DNA of 62,500 nucleotides from Glandiceps talaboti (GCF_964340395.1 NC_135557.1:24954063-25016562); one strand, 5' to 3'; positions 1 to 16,000 are shown, counted from the first letter of the stretch. Numbers and translations: made by a program. The notes: generated from the sequence alone by a model not told the origin.

Positions 1-3000
1 ATATCTGTCCATAAAAAACTGGTACAAGTTCAAATTGATGAAATATTGAAATTTATGACAAGTTTAACCCCGTTTTTTCATATGACAACCACGAATACAA
101 TAGTTTAATATCGATGATAACGTTTGCCCCCCGTTATTAACACCACAACCTAACGTTTACATTCATTTACAATCCCATTTAACTGTAGTCATGGAAATCA
201 TATAAACCATAAAAAAGCATTATACCTTCAACTCGTGACTCCTAAATTAAAATCATTCAATTTGAATGTAAATCATAATTCAGGTAGTGTGTCCAGACAG
301 TTAAATATATTGACTTTAATGATCGCAAATAAGTTACGAGATAAAAAGCTACTCTGTGATTACTAACACCGTGCACATTGTGGCACGTTTTTCATTAAAA
401 ATAGCAGTTATAAAGCGATTTTTCATTACTTTATGCAACTAACTTATATATCAATATAACTTTACAATGCTTACCCTCGGATTAAAATGGAATAAAGGTG
501 TACCGGGCTATTAAACATTGACACAAAAGTTAATTGAATCTGTATTATTGAACGCATCAAGAATTTTTTGTTACTTAGGTGTGGAAGCAACATGAGAAGT
601 AATTGAATTCATGGTTCAGCTGTAGTCAACAGACATATTGACGTTTAGAAGTAGCAATATATACGTCAACAAAGCTATACAGTCACGTGGTTATTCATTA
701 CCAAGCTTTCATAAAGTTAAGCATCCTTACAACTACTCGAATACGCTCCCCGTGGGTTCATTCACTTGTTATAAATGCCACGCTTTCGTGTCACTAAACT
801 ACAATCTACACGCAATGATTTTCATCAAATGTGGTCTATCGGGACATTACATATCGTTCGAGTAATGCTGTAGTGTCTATTGAAAGGGGGATACAGTTTC
901 ATTGACTGTTAATTGAAATAGTGCCATTGCAGAACAATTACTAGGTCTTAGAATACACTGTACAACATAGGTGACACAGTTTCTTTGCAAGTAATGTACC
1001 ATCTAACAGCTTTCAAATATAGAAGGAACCAGCAAAATATTTTTTTTTATATTTTAACACACTGTGAAATACATTGTGACTTGATGGTTCAAAACGCAGT
1101 GTGTAGCCACACTTTCTTAAATATCACTTCACTAAAAACAAGATGGCGACAGAGTAACGGTTTCTCCACACGTGGTGTTTACAGGTCGCATAATAAAAAA
1201 GTGAAGAGATTAATAGTTAAGAGATTAATAGTTAAGAGATTAATACATAAGCGATGTTCATAAATCGTTTGAATCAAAGGGGACACGTTTACATTAAGCC
1301 ACGATTAAAATATATCTCTATAACGTGAATGTCGATGCAAGACTTTAATTGCGTCGTATTCTGACATTGTTAGCACACGCCATCACGTAGGCCTTTTCCA
1401 CGACATGTTAGTATATGTATTATAGTTATTTTTTAGTATTGTTCATGTTCATATACTATTCTCTAATATTCGGCTTTAGTACTGCCAATAGAATGGTTGG
1501 GTAGTGTTCTGATTTAGAGTAAAGTAGGTATAGTTTATTCTACAGCAAGGAATATACTCTAAGCTTGAACAAATAAAAAGTAAACTTGTGCTCATTCAAA
1601 ATAGTGTAGTCAATATGATGATGCAAGATGCCGCTACGTACTATTATCTTGCTGTGTGTTGACAATCACTATACGTGTTATTTGTATACTCGAGTGATAT
1701 CACTTATATTGTATTAGCTAGTTGTGTTTGAAATATTACTGCACGTGTTATTTCTATCTACACGGGACCTTAACAGAAAAATCTATCCATCTAAAGCCAT
1801 GCCATGTAGTTTTGTATCAACATTAACATTAAAACAAATAACATAGAGGACCCATCCCTCTTAAATTATCCTATTACTAGTAGTTTTAGATTCTGACTAT
1901 ATTGAGCACCCAAACGATACATCAATTTTCAGCTAAAACACAGAAAACATGACGTCATGGAATTAAGCTATTATAGAAACGTACGCAATGTTTGACTTTT
2001 GACGTTTTATTTCAGCAGTATGGTTTTCTTGTAGGACAATCCTTGATTAACAGGGCGCTGAGGTTCCTTAAATGCGTACAAAATACTCATTCACAGCCAA
2101 GACTTCATGCACTTACTACAGCGGTTGCGTCACCAAACAATCGGCAAAGTTCTATATTCATGATCTTTAACCATAGCCTGTTCAATACGGTGTGTGTTTA
2201 TCTACTTGAACCGTATGATTCATCGAGGGACTCAATTTGAACTGCCCAATTTCCGTTCTATTATTTTTCTGGCCTCATGTCAAAGGTCAGGAATCTCTCC
2301 GGTCCGATTTAACTACCCCAGCTATTAATCAATCAATCCAATGATAGCTTTAACATGGTTGACATGGCAATTAGAATGAACGAGTTCCATCCAAGAAATT
2401 CGATTTAAGGGTAACCATCTGCATTGAAATGACTGTTTCATCATTGTTAACTTATTAGCTCACATTGACGTCAATACCAAGCGTGTTTATTCGGTTGTCA
2501 TAGCAACTACACTTGGCAACTTCTCCGAGGGTGGTTTAGTTTTTAAGTCTCGATATAATGTAAGCACGAAATAATTTATTTCTGACATATCAATCAATTA
2601 TTCTAAAAGTCCAGTTATGTACACTAATACGACAATTTCTACTCATAAAACAAACATTCCTTTAATATTCTTCGAAGGAAGTATATACTCTAGGAATAAT
2701 CAATAGTTGTAAATTCTAGGACATATATGAACTTTTTCTTTTAAAGCAACAACTGTACATTCAAAGATGCGTATACGCTAACATAGTCGACATGTGCTTA
2801 AAGTGGCACAAGCAGTAAGAAATAGTTTCTTTGTCGTTGTCATTTACGTGCATATTTCGTTTAAAGATACCAGGTGGTGTTACGTGATATTCTCTAATCA
2901 GTGGTTCTCCAGATTGTCAGCTGGGAGCTTCAAGCAACAAACCGTCTAGACACTCCCATTTGGACCTGCCACATTAACAGTAATCTGTGAGAGATCAACA

Positions 3001-3660
3001 CTACGGTGTTAATATCATAGACGGATTTGCAGCCGGTCGTGTAGCCATTACCCTATAAGTTGAGGCTTCATGTGCGCTGTCCATACGTTTTATACCAACT
3101 CATTTATGACAAAGCAGATTATTTGATATGTATGTACACAAATAATGAATTTGAGATTGCAGAGAAAATAATATAAAGGAACTTATGCTAATTATATATG
3201 TATAGCTTATATGTAATCATTGAAATACTATTGGATATATAAAATGAGTAGAAAACAGCTGGTGTGACGTCAGTATACAGATGTTTATCGTGCAACTTCA
3301 GAAAGATATTAATATGGCGACATCAATCATGTTTGCAACATTCAATATAAAATATATGTAGAATGAATAGAGATAAGTCGTATCTTGATAGTATGTAATG
3401 AAAGCAGTAGTTAAAGTTGTTTACTTTGTAGTATGGATAACGGGTTAATCATAGCATGAAGGTGAACGTGGGAAGTAAATACTCATGATGATGGCAGGTT
3501 TAATGTATTGAGCTGTCATGTACCTACAGGACAATGCAATGTCATCGTCTGTCATTACATATACATGTGTGTGCATCTCTCTCTATGTCGCTCTGTGTTT
3601 GCCGGAATGTATGTCATTGTTGATCTACCTCTATCGGACTCTCTATTGTTCTAAATGCCC
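1..3660. other. unique AT-rich DNA, no gene seen
   Basis: I see no recognisable gene, RNA or transposon here. Reading frames are short (92 codons at most) and have no familiar motif. The only structured piece is the 15-bp triplication at 1204-1248. Confidence 0.6.
1204..1248. repeat. 15-bp tandem triplication
   Basis: Three adjacent copies of AAGAGATTAATAGTT; the last three bases of the third copy are changed. Because 15 is a multiple of three, a plus-strand frame across it reads a repeated KRLIV peptide. That frame has no other protein character, so I treat it as non-coding. Confidence 0.85.
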
Positions 3661-3680
3661 GCATTTGTCTATACACATCT

Positions 3681-4620
<940 letters not shown>

Positions 4621-4849
4621 ATGCACGCACGCACGCACACACAGCCACCCCCACCCAAACATACATACATACATACATACATACATACATACATCCACCA
4701 ACCCATCCACCCAGCCATACATACATACATACATACATACATACATACATACATACATACATACATACATACATCCACCAACCCATCCACACACACACCC
4801 ATCCACCCAGCCATACATACATACATACATACATACATACATACATACA

Positions 4850-4880
<31 letters not shown>
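4621..4880. repeat. compound (CATA)n microsatellite with a repeated interruption
   Basis: Three (CATA)n blocks are separated by related spacers built on CCACCAACCCATCCACC followed by CAGC. The spacer recurs, so the array has a higher-order unit (tetranucleotide block plus spacer) rather than simple slippage. Confidence 0.95.
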
Positions 4881-5645
4881 TAGTATCTATATATAGTCGT
4901 TTTATTTGATGTTCGTACCAGCTTCATTCACAATGCTAGTTTGTTCTTATTTATATGTCATTGGTTAACGGTTTTAAACTAAAACGACAATTAATAACTG
5001 GCTTGAAAATATTCATTTTTAATCCAAACAAGAAACAATGTTTTTGCCTGATAGAACTTACGAATTGTACAAAACTTATCTACGAGTTTACAATAATTTT
5101 TACCAGGCTGTTACAGCAGTAAAGATGGTTACTTTCAGTAAATATATTGAATATAAACATACCTTGTTATTTGGTCAGTTTTATAGGAGTACTGAATGCA
5201 AACAAACACACGACAGGTTCATTCATGGATCAGTTTGCAAGGTAGTTAGCAAAGACTCAGCAAAAATACGTAGAGATGATCTTGGTCGTCAGTAATACAA
5301 TACGAGATGAAGGTAAATGTTTAAATATTGAGACATTCCTATATCAGACGTATGGAGTAACATATGTTTGCTGTTGATAGTGATGTGTAATAGAAACACA
5401 ATGGCGACGCTTACACTAGTATCAAGTGATTCTTACCAATGCTTTCCCAGCTGTATGTCTACTATCTGCCAGGGGTTATTCCCGCTATAACTTTGACATC
5501 GAGGTTACTACTCTGTATTCATTAGTTGTAAACATAGAGGTCAGATACTGTGAACCATATTTCTCGTGTTAAATTAAATTCTTCTGGCCGCAAAAATAGC
5601 TCATTGACATTTTTTATTTGAATTATAAGTGATGTAATATGCGAG

Positions 5646-5648
<3 letters not shown>
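4881..5648. other. unique AT-rich DNA
   Basis: No gene recognised. The largest plus-strand frame (5038-5295, 85 codons) has no motif I know and no supporting splice or polyadenylation signal. Confidence 0.55.
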
Positions 5649-6105
<457 letters not shown>

Positions 6106-6583
6106 TCATTTATATGCATATAACGAGAAAACATGAATATATTGTCGGGATTTTAAACATCACCCTATTTCGTTGCTATTTATAACGAACAAAGAAACAC
6201 ACAAAAACCACATCAATCATGTTCCCCACTAGTTAAACACCAATTGACTCCGTTACCGATGTATGTTTACAGCCTAGACGTTATGTAGCTTACAATAATA
6301 ATGAACAGAAATCCGAAGTTCAACACTGACTCATATAATGCATTTATAGACCCACTGATAGGTTAACGGGTGTTACATTGTTCATTTTCTCTCGAGACTT
6401 GTTACTGACCATGTTTCATAACAACTGACATTAAAACAGTTAACTCTGTAGAATGTGACATGTTTTACATTGCTGGTTACGGCATGGTATAGTGAACAGA
6501 CAGACATGCAGAAAAAACAACAATTATATAAACTAACACATACGCGCATAAGCATGAACGCAGGCACGCGTGCATACATGCAC
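6106..6583. other. unique DNA
   Basis: No feature recognised. Confidence 0.6.
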
Positions 6584-6761
6584 ACAGTTATACATACATA
6601 GATACATAGATACATAGATACATACATACATACATACATACATACATACTTACGTACGTACGTACGTGCGTACGTACGTACATACATACATACACACACA
6701 TACATACATACATACATACATACATACATACACACACACATACACACACACACACACACCA
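6584..6761. repeat. compound CATA/CGTA/CA microsatellite
   Basis: (CATAGATA), (CATA)n, a (CGTA)n block, more (CATA)n and a final (CA)n. Open frames across it are periodic artefacts. Confidence 0.95.
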
Positions 6762-8512
<1,751 letters not shown>

Positions 8513-8607
8513 TCCGGGTAGCTTTTATGATAGGTTATGATACATCCGGGTAGCTTTTATGATATGTTATGATACATCCAGGTAGCTTTTATGATAGGTT
8601 ATGATTC
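8513..8607. repeat. 32-bp tandem repeat, 3 copies
   Basis: GGTAGCTTTTATGATAGGTT starts at 8517, 8549 and 8581, so the period is 32 bp. The copies are nearly identical. The array ends about 40 bp before the TTAA element. Confidence 0.92.
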
Positions 8608-8648
8608 ATTTTGACTGTTATCATACGCTTATATCATAATCCTTTTAA

Positions 8649-8668
8649 GGATGAGATGCAGGTTCGTT
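8649..8668 (+). repeat. left terminal inverted repeat of the TTAA element
   Basis: 20 bp, one mismatch (A against T at the third base) with the right terminus. Preceded directly by TTAA within CCTTTTAAGG. Similarity to the other end fades after about 22 bp. Confidence 0.8.
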
Positions 8669-10486
8669 GGTGAATTTTGGCCTTTTTTTTTTTTTTGCTC
8701 ATTATGAAGCTTCATGGTATGTGCCATCATTTGGTTAAAAGATTTTTTGAAAATCGTTCATTTTTTCCATTAATAAATTTGAAATGAAAAAACTCTAACG
8801 CTATATGTGTTTTATATGGTTTCATTCCTGAATGTTTATGTACAAAGATTTGCATACATAAAGAAGATTGACAGAAACGTTGATTACAGAAGAGTGTCTT
8901 TTCATATGCAAATGAGCCATAGCTAGTAGGCCTCTGTGCAATGACTGACGTGACATTATCTCTTAGCTGTGTTGTTGTACAAAACCAATCAAACTCGGTA
9001 AATTTGGTTATAACCAATAAAAAGTAAAAAAAATACCTCCTTTGAACCTGGACTTATGCACGTTGATTTTGACCAGTGCATCGGCTAAAAACGTTACAGT
9101 GAAGCGGCCTACACTGCACTACAGCCGCACAGTCGCTTGTAAACTGTTACTCCTTTCCTAAATGGTACTTACACTAGTCTACAGCCTTCAAGTGTACCCG
9201 ACGCGACGGCGATGTATTAGATGACGGTTTTCAAGTACCATGCATGTAAAAAAAAAAACATACAAATCTCGAATATCTAACAGTATTGCAGGCTAATTGT
9301 TTTAGCCGATCGAAAAAAATTGATGTTTACAAAAATAAAACGATTTAATCAACACGTTGGCGCATCGAAAATGAACCACGCTATCTTCGAGACTTGAGAG
9401 TTCACGTCAGATGCGTGACATTGCATCGGCGATTTCCGGGTATTACATTTCTGTTTCTGTAAGATTCACAGAACGTGGCCGTAGACTAGCTTTGAACTTT
9501 CGCGTTGGTGGATTTTGACAACGTCCTCTTCACATACTATATTATATTATTAGGGTTAAGGTCCTATAAATTGAGTGTGGCAACCACACTCTAACGATCG
9601 GCTTATCACGGCTCGATCCTTCGTGAACTTTCGAGACACGTCGACACCGAGTCACATGTACTGTAGTAGTATACGTGCGTTGCGTTGTTTATTTGCGTCT
9701 ACGATGACGCTGTCTGAACGTAAACGGCAAAGAATTTGGCACCGAGCGATCCTCAAGGCTATTAAAGTTATAAAATGGAGATTTTGAAGGTACAAGTAGT
9801 TTAAATAAATTAGGTAATGTCTACTACGACTCCGAGTATCATAAAACGTCACTCGCAGTGGAAGAAAAACTGTTGACGTGAGTTCAAGTACCATTATTTA
9901 TACCGTAGTTTTGTAACACTCCTTACAATTTGTATAACATTCCCGATGTCGTACGGTGTCGTGGTGTGGAAATTTGATTTCAGGGAAAGGATTAACTTTT
10001 TTTTATTGTGTGTCTTCAACGAAACACCAACAACGTAGCAATGCCTAATACATGAGCAGGAATATGGAACGTAGCCCATATTCGAATCAAAACACGAACA
10101 CCAACTGCGTAGAGCAAGAGCTTCGAATCCAAACCAGAAAGTATACTATGTAATGTCGAGAACGGCACGCGTACCGTATTAAAAGATTAAACCAAAGTCT
10201 CCACCCGTAGATGAATAATAGATGACTTGACACCTTTATCGCGGGAAACAAACACGTTTCTATCTGTAGCATTTCATGACCCTCCTAAAATACCCGATTT
10301 TCTTCATGTCTGTAGCAAAGCAACGTACACAACCAAATGGCAAGGATTGAGTAACATATTTGCAAGTCACAGAAAACAGCTGTTGCAATGTCTGTCGAAT
10401 TTGAAAGCTTTTGTCGGGCGGAAGGAGTCCAATTGTGTTAATTAGCATTTTTCTACGTTCTTTATTTTGTATACTGTGTGAAGTTC

Positions 10487-10798
10487 AAAGCTATTTAACT
10501 TTGCGTCAGAACGTCCCAGCTGCGTCAAATTTGGAGACAATACTCGGAGACAGTGTGTCGAAAAAACGTTCCTCCGGATTGTTTAGTTTTTGAGGGAATC
10601 AAGAGATATTGCATTGAGAAGTGTGAAAAGCGTTAATTTATGCAAAAAACACAAAAATACAACTTTGGATGATTATAACAAGACAATGAGAGACAAAATA
10701 AAAAATCCGGAGGAACGTTTTTTTGTTTATGTACATAGCTTTCATTTGAAGTCGAAAAGAGGACTATATTCAACTGTTTGTAAAAGTTAAATAGCTTT
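10487..10798. repeat. large diverged palindrome inside the TTAA element
   Basis: Two nested stems share one centre near 10642. AAAGCTATTTAACTTT (10487-10502) pairs perfectly with 10783-10798. The segment at 10561-10580, containing AACGTTCCTCCGGATT, pairs with 10704-10723. A common centre argues for one old inverted duplication rather than chance. No coding evidence. Confidence 0.65.
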
Positions 10799-10971
10799 AA
10801 GTGAAAATCGTCAAAAAACACAGTTTTTGGGTACAGATCAATAATATGGTTAAAAATGTAAAAAATCACCACAGAAACCACAACTTCATACAAAGACTCG
10901 ACATAATTAATGAAAAAAATGGTATATTTATCTTGTCTTTACTGTGAAATGTGATGGAGGAAAAATGAGCT

Positions 10972-10991
10972 AACGAACCTGCATCTCAACC
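10972..10991 (-). repeat. right terminal inverted repeat of the TTAA element
   Basis: Inverted copy of 8649-8668 with one mismatch, followed immediately by TTAA (10992-10995). Confidence 0.8.
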
Positions 10992-11348
10992 TTAAATTCA
11001 CGAGATAGTGATACATCTGGCGATCAGTTCAAAAAGTATATTGATCTGAAAGTTCTGTGGTAGATTTGACAACAGATACAAAGGCCAAGATATTGATCAA
11101 ATAGTAAAATGTCTATTATATTATACCAGTATATTGATGGTGCAAATCGTGAGATCTGATTGGTCTAGACATCGAACTAGCGCGTCTAAAATGAGCGATA
11201 ATGCACGGTTGGCACGCGTCCAAATTTTGATGTTCACTGTTCGTCTAGAACGTTGTAGTCCGTGCAGGGGTGGGGGCGCAAATGAACCCAGAAAATGTTG
11301 CGTCTTATCTTGTTTCCGATATTTCCAATATACTGGTATAATATAATA

Positions 11349-11468
11349 GCGATAAACCACCCCTTGGGAATGGTATACCACTCGGTTTTGACCAGTGAAC
11401 CCAATATATATATTTTGTTCACTGGTCAAAACCTCTTGGTATACCATCCCCAGGGGGTGGTTTATTGC
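11349..11468. repeat. 52-bp-arm hairpin (foldback element)
   Basis: Arm 11349-11400 pairs with 11417-11468 around a 16-base AT-rich loop; about seven mismatches in 52 positions. The arms include ATAAACCACCCC, TGGTATACCA and TTTTGACCAGTGAAC. The length and near-symmetry suit a small foldback transposon or a long dsRNA-forming hairpin. It lies about 350 bp outside the TTAA element. Confidence 0.85.
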
Positions 11469-12342
<874 letters not shown>

Positions 12343-12380
12343 ATGTGTGTAGACGGAAGAGAGGTACAATGAGAAGAGAA

Positions 12381-12453
12381 CAGACAGACAGACATACATG
12401 GACGGATGCAGACAGACAGATACAGACGGAGAGAGAGATATAGAGACAGAGAC

Positions 12454-12498
<45 letters not shown>

Positions 12499-12500
12499 TA
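12381..12500. repeat. (GACA)n microsatellite
   Basis: GACA/CAGA repeats with GAGA interruptions, continuing the GA tract after a 40-bp spacer. Confidence 0.9.
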
Positions 12501-13428
12501 GAGAGACAGAGATTGAGACAGAGAGAGCACCAGCATTCTAGCGCACCTTTAAAAATAAAAAACATTCCAATTCAACTCGCATTACAGCACTAAAACGTGT
12601 ATGTCTACAAACAAAATTGTGACGGACAAACAATAGGGTTGACTTAGACTTGATAAACCGACACACACAGATTGTTTGGAAGATAAAGTTTGTATAACCA
12701 CTTCACTATAAGAATACTCCACCTGTCAGATGCGATTTGATATATTAGCATGTTGCATTGTATAGTTTAATGGCAGTGATTTGATATAACCAAATGTAAG
12801 ATGGCGTATCTAAGTTCACTGGGGACAGCTTTTCCAAAAACAAAACTGCCGACCACCTAAACTAAAATCTGCAGGCATAATTTAATCATTATATTACATG
12901 CAGTAATATGTACAAACAAGGGGCCTAGAGGTCGGAATAGCTTGGCTGTTTTGTTTGTTTTTAATGTAGAGAGAAGATAGACAAGTGAACCATAGAGTCT
13001 TATTTTGAAACATACACTTTCTAATCTGTTTTGTGTTTAGAGTTTCCTGAAGGTTTTTATATCATATTTTCAAAAACCTATTATTTTGCAGTCTCTTCAC
13101 CTATATAGTGTACGTTTTGAAAGAGAAAACGATAATTTGAAGATTGTGATGTAAAATTTATCAAAGTGGATAAGAAATTAAAAACACAACATTAATCAGA
13201 AGGACCTGGTTTAAACGGTTCAACTATTCTACAACGAAGAATAATGATAGTGGTGAAATGTGTTTATGGTTCTCAATTCAATATTACCAATATATCAGTT
13301 CAAAAACTTCACTTCAAAATATATGTATTAGGTTATACATGCAAAGGAACATTTCTTCATTCCATTAGTAATTAAATTGTTTGCTAATACGATTACCGTT
13401 CATCCTGATAGAATTTATATTTTCTATC
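12501..13428. other. unique AT-rich DNA
   Basis: No feature recognised. Confidence 0.6.
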
Positions 13429-13663
13429 AACCTGCCATGTTCAATGTTGCATCAGTGGAAATGTGATAATAACAACTAATAAATTGATATTGTAAACAAT
13501 ATTGACACATTGTTTGTAACCACAGATAATCAATTCATAGTCACCTGGCCATTGTGGGAGGTTTATTTTATTGGTAGCTCCAGAAAAGGTATTACGATAA
13601 CCACAGATAACTCCACAGTCCTTTGCGTCTGAGCATGCTCAGTCTGGATTGCAAGTTCCCTAT
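13429..13663 (+). mobile_element. dispersed repeat C, copy 1
   Basis: Shares about 235 bp, same orientation, with 37921-38158. Conserved blocks include CATTGTTTGTAACCACA, GGGAGGTTTATTTTAT, TATTACGATAACCACAGATA and GTCTGAGCATGCTCAGTCTG. The two copies differ by scattered substitutions and small indels. I see no terminal inverted repeats and no tRNA-like promoter, so the class is unknown. The perfect 14-bp palindrome CTGAGCATGCTCAG (13629-13642) is kept in both copies. Confidence 0.85.
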
Positions 13664-14080
13664 GTGGTATGACATGTTGCCAACTAAATCTGTTGTAAAT
13701 AGAAAATCTCGTATACTTTTATCAAATTCAATCAGCTGAAAAAAATATCAATGCACACAAAGTTGTAGCATACATTTTCCACTATATAAACTATCACTTG
13801 GCTTGTAATGGAATATTATAGGCAAGATACAACTGGCGAAAATACTGGACAAGTTCGTTTGCTTGAATTAAGTGAACGAAAGAAAGACAAGGCAATGACA
13901 AACTTAGGTTAAAACACCATTATAACTGATACACATTCATCAGCTGGTATCTCTGATGTACGAGTAGGTTAAAAGTAGTGCTTTTATCTTTCTATTTATA
14001 TCTATGGAAGTTGTAATGTAACAGGAACAATCGTACTCGATGTCGTGATGATAAATTACTGACGATAACAACACATACAT
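13664..14080. other. unique AT-rich DNA
   Basis: No feature recognised. Confidence 0.55.
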
Positions 14081-15063
14081 CAGTCTCACCTATACTACAA
14101 ATTATACACTTTAGCTGTCAAAATGTTGACACATTGTTTGACATGTACAGGGTTAGCAGTCCTCTACCGGAGCTAATATTAGAGTTTGTGTAGCGGGTTA
14201 TAACCAACTCTTTGTTAGTCTATCTGCTAGACCTCAGATGTTCTTCCGATAGAATATGACACACGACCGACATCGCTATCGAGGATGGAACATCCATCGG
14301 GCAAGCCCTCACTGCGAACTTCGTCCGCTTATAGTATCGAAAGAAAGCCCGAACGTCTAACAGCAAGACTAACTCTTTGTCAGAGTTGCTGCTGAAGTCT
14401 TGTCAGCATTGGATAGTGTACGACAAAGGGGGATTTAGAAGGTGTGAATTGGGTTGACCTTTGTAGTTCAAGTAAAACCAGTCCAGCAAAGTCAGAAACC
14501 ATATGCCTGAACATGGAAGTATAGGGGAAGCCTCCATGGTCTGAAGAATGAAATGTAAGAGTACGGGTCGGACCAAAATAGTTTGCCAAAATTACGAGGA
14601 GAACTTAATTACTGAGAAAAAGAGTTGTGGCGAGTAGTATTAAAAATAAGTCATACTACTGTACCATAAATGGAGTAGTGACTGCACAGTAAGGAGGGCA
14701 CAACTATTAACATTCAAAAGAAACGGTAAAAATTAAAAAACATTACACAGGTCTTCATTTGAGCATGGAGGTATAAGGGGAGAATGTTGTATGGCTTATT
14801 TGTTTCGCCGTGAAAACTGCGCGCTGTGTGTGCGCCCATCCGAATGTGTACACTTTTATCTCAGTATTATCATCACCTAGCCTGGCAAGGGGTGAGACAG
14901 TGTGTACTTTATCTTAATCTAGTCTAGCAAGAGTGAGATGGACTAATCCTGCCATCCTGTGAACTTGTCGGGCATAAGTACAAGACACCGGTGGAAAGAT
15001 AAACAACGCGGCTCCGCCTTGTTGTTTATCTTTCCACCGGTGTCTATTGTATACATACTACAC
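14081..15063 (+). repeat. large tandem unit, copy 1 (983 bp)
   Basis: Begins with CAGTCTCACCTATACTACA, which recurs at 15064 and 15900. It closely matches the next unit throughout, except for about 166 bp (14216-14381) that copy 2 lacks. That extra piece is bounded by a 10-bp direct repeat, AACTCTTTGT, at 14206 and 14372. The unit ends in the hairpin at 14983-15045. Short open frames in both units have no known motif. Confidence 0.92.
14983..15045. repeat. perfect 25-bp-stem hairpin, copy 1
   Basis: Arms 14983-15007 and 15021-15045 are exact reverse complements, reading AGACACCGGTGGAAAGATAA then ACAAC, around a 13-base loop GCGGCTCCGCCTT. The loop can form its own GCGG/CCGC stem. Confidence 0.95.
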
Positions 15064-15899
15064 CAGTCTCACCTATACTACAACTTATGCCCTTTATCTG
15101 TCATAATGTTGACACATTGTTTGACATGTACAGGATTAGCAGTCCTCTACCGGAGCTAATATTAAAGTTTGTGTAGCGGGTTATAACCAACTGCTTGTCT
15201 GAGTTGCTGCTGAAGTCTTATCAGTATTGGATAGTGTAAGACAAGGGGGGGGGGGATTTAGAAGGTGTGAATTGGGTTGACCTTTGTAGTTCAAGTAAAA
15301 CCAGTCCAGCAAAGTCAGAAACCATATGCCTGCACATGGAAGCATAGGGGAAACCTCCATGGTCTCAAGAATGAAATGCAAGAGTACGGCCCGGACCAAA
15401 ATAGTTTGCCAAAATTACGAGGAGAACTTAATTACGGAGAAAAAATAGTTGTGGCGAGTAGTATTAAAATAAGTCATACTACTTTATGAATGAAGGGCAC
15501 AACTGTTACCATTCAAAAGAAACGGTAAACATTTAAAAAACGAATTTTACACAGATCTTCATATGAGCTACACTATAATATAAGACACGTCTCGTTGTTC
15601 AGCCATATCAGGGCTTGTGAATGTTGCATGGATTATTTGTTTCGCCGTGAACACTGCATGCTGTGTGTGTCCCCATCCGAATGTGTACACTTTTATCTCA
15701 GTATTATCATCACCTAGCCTGGCAAGGGGTGAGACAGTGTGTACTTTATCTTAATCTAGTCTAGCAAGGGTGAGATGGACTAATCCTGCTATCCTGTGAA
15801 CTTGTCAGGCAGTACAATAGACACCGGTGGAAAGATAAACAACATGGCTCCGCCTTGTTGTTTATCTTTCCACCGGTGTCTGTTGTATACATACTACAC
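15064..15899 (+). repeat. large tandem unit, copy 2 (836 bp)
   Basis: Second copy of the unit at 14081, without the 166-bp piece. It has a longer G-run near 15246. A 25-bp start of a third copy follows at 15900, so the duplication was at least two and a half units or the third has diverged. Confidence 0.92.
15819..15881. repeat. perfect 25-bp-stem hairpin, copy 2
   Basis: Same stem as 14983-15045; only the first bases of the loop changed (GCGG to ATGG). Pairing extends outward into TACAA/TTGTA with one mismatch. The stem stayed intact while the loop drifted. Confidence 0.95.
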
Positions 15900-15972
15900 C
15901 AGTCTCACCTATACTACACCTTATTAACTTACACTCATCTCGATTGACGTGAAAGCCAGGTGCCCCATAGAC

Positions 15973-16000
15973 CATAGACCCTCCTGGTGGAGGGTCTATG
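15973..16000. repeat. small GC-rich hairpin
   Basis: CATAGACCCTCC, loop TGGT, GGAGGGTCTATG: a perfect 12-bp stem. No terminator meaning is implied in a eukaryote. Confidence 0.85.

Larger units (their letters stand above)
8645..10995. mobile_element. TTAA-flanked DNA transposon, no intact transposase
   Basis: The left terminus GGATGAGATGCAGGTTCGTT (8649-8668) and the right terminus AACGAACCTGCATCTCAACC (10972-10991) are inverted copies of each other, 19 of 20 bases matching. TTAA lies immediately outside each (8645-8648 and 10992-10995). That combination defines a 2343-bp element with a TTAA target duplication. piggyBac and Kolobok superfamilies both duplicate TTAA. The termini start with GG rather than the CCC usual for piggyBac, so a Kolobok-like assignment is at least as likely. 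The interior is somewhat less AT-rich than its surroundings from about 9050 to 10450, with short frames on both strands. None exceeds 90 codons and none shows a transposase motif that I can see, so the element is either non-autonomous or a decayed autonomous copy. Confidence 0.75.

Noticed and set aside
985-1263. 92-codon frame ending in a KRLIV repeat
   Set aside because: The repeat is a 15-bp triplication and the rest has no protein character or signals.
14081-15899. Pair of LTRs of a retrotransposon
   Set aside because: The two units are directly adjacent with no internal region, primer site or polypurine tract between them.
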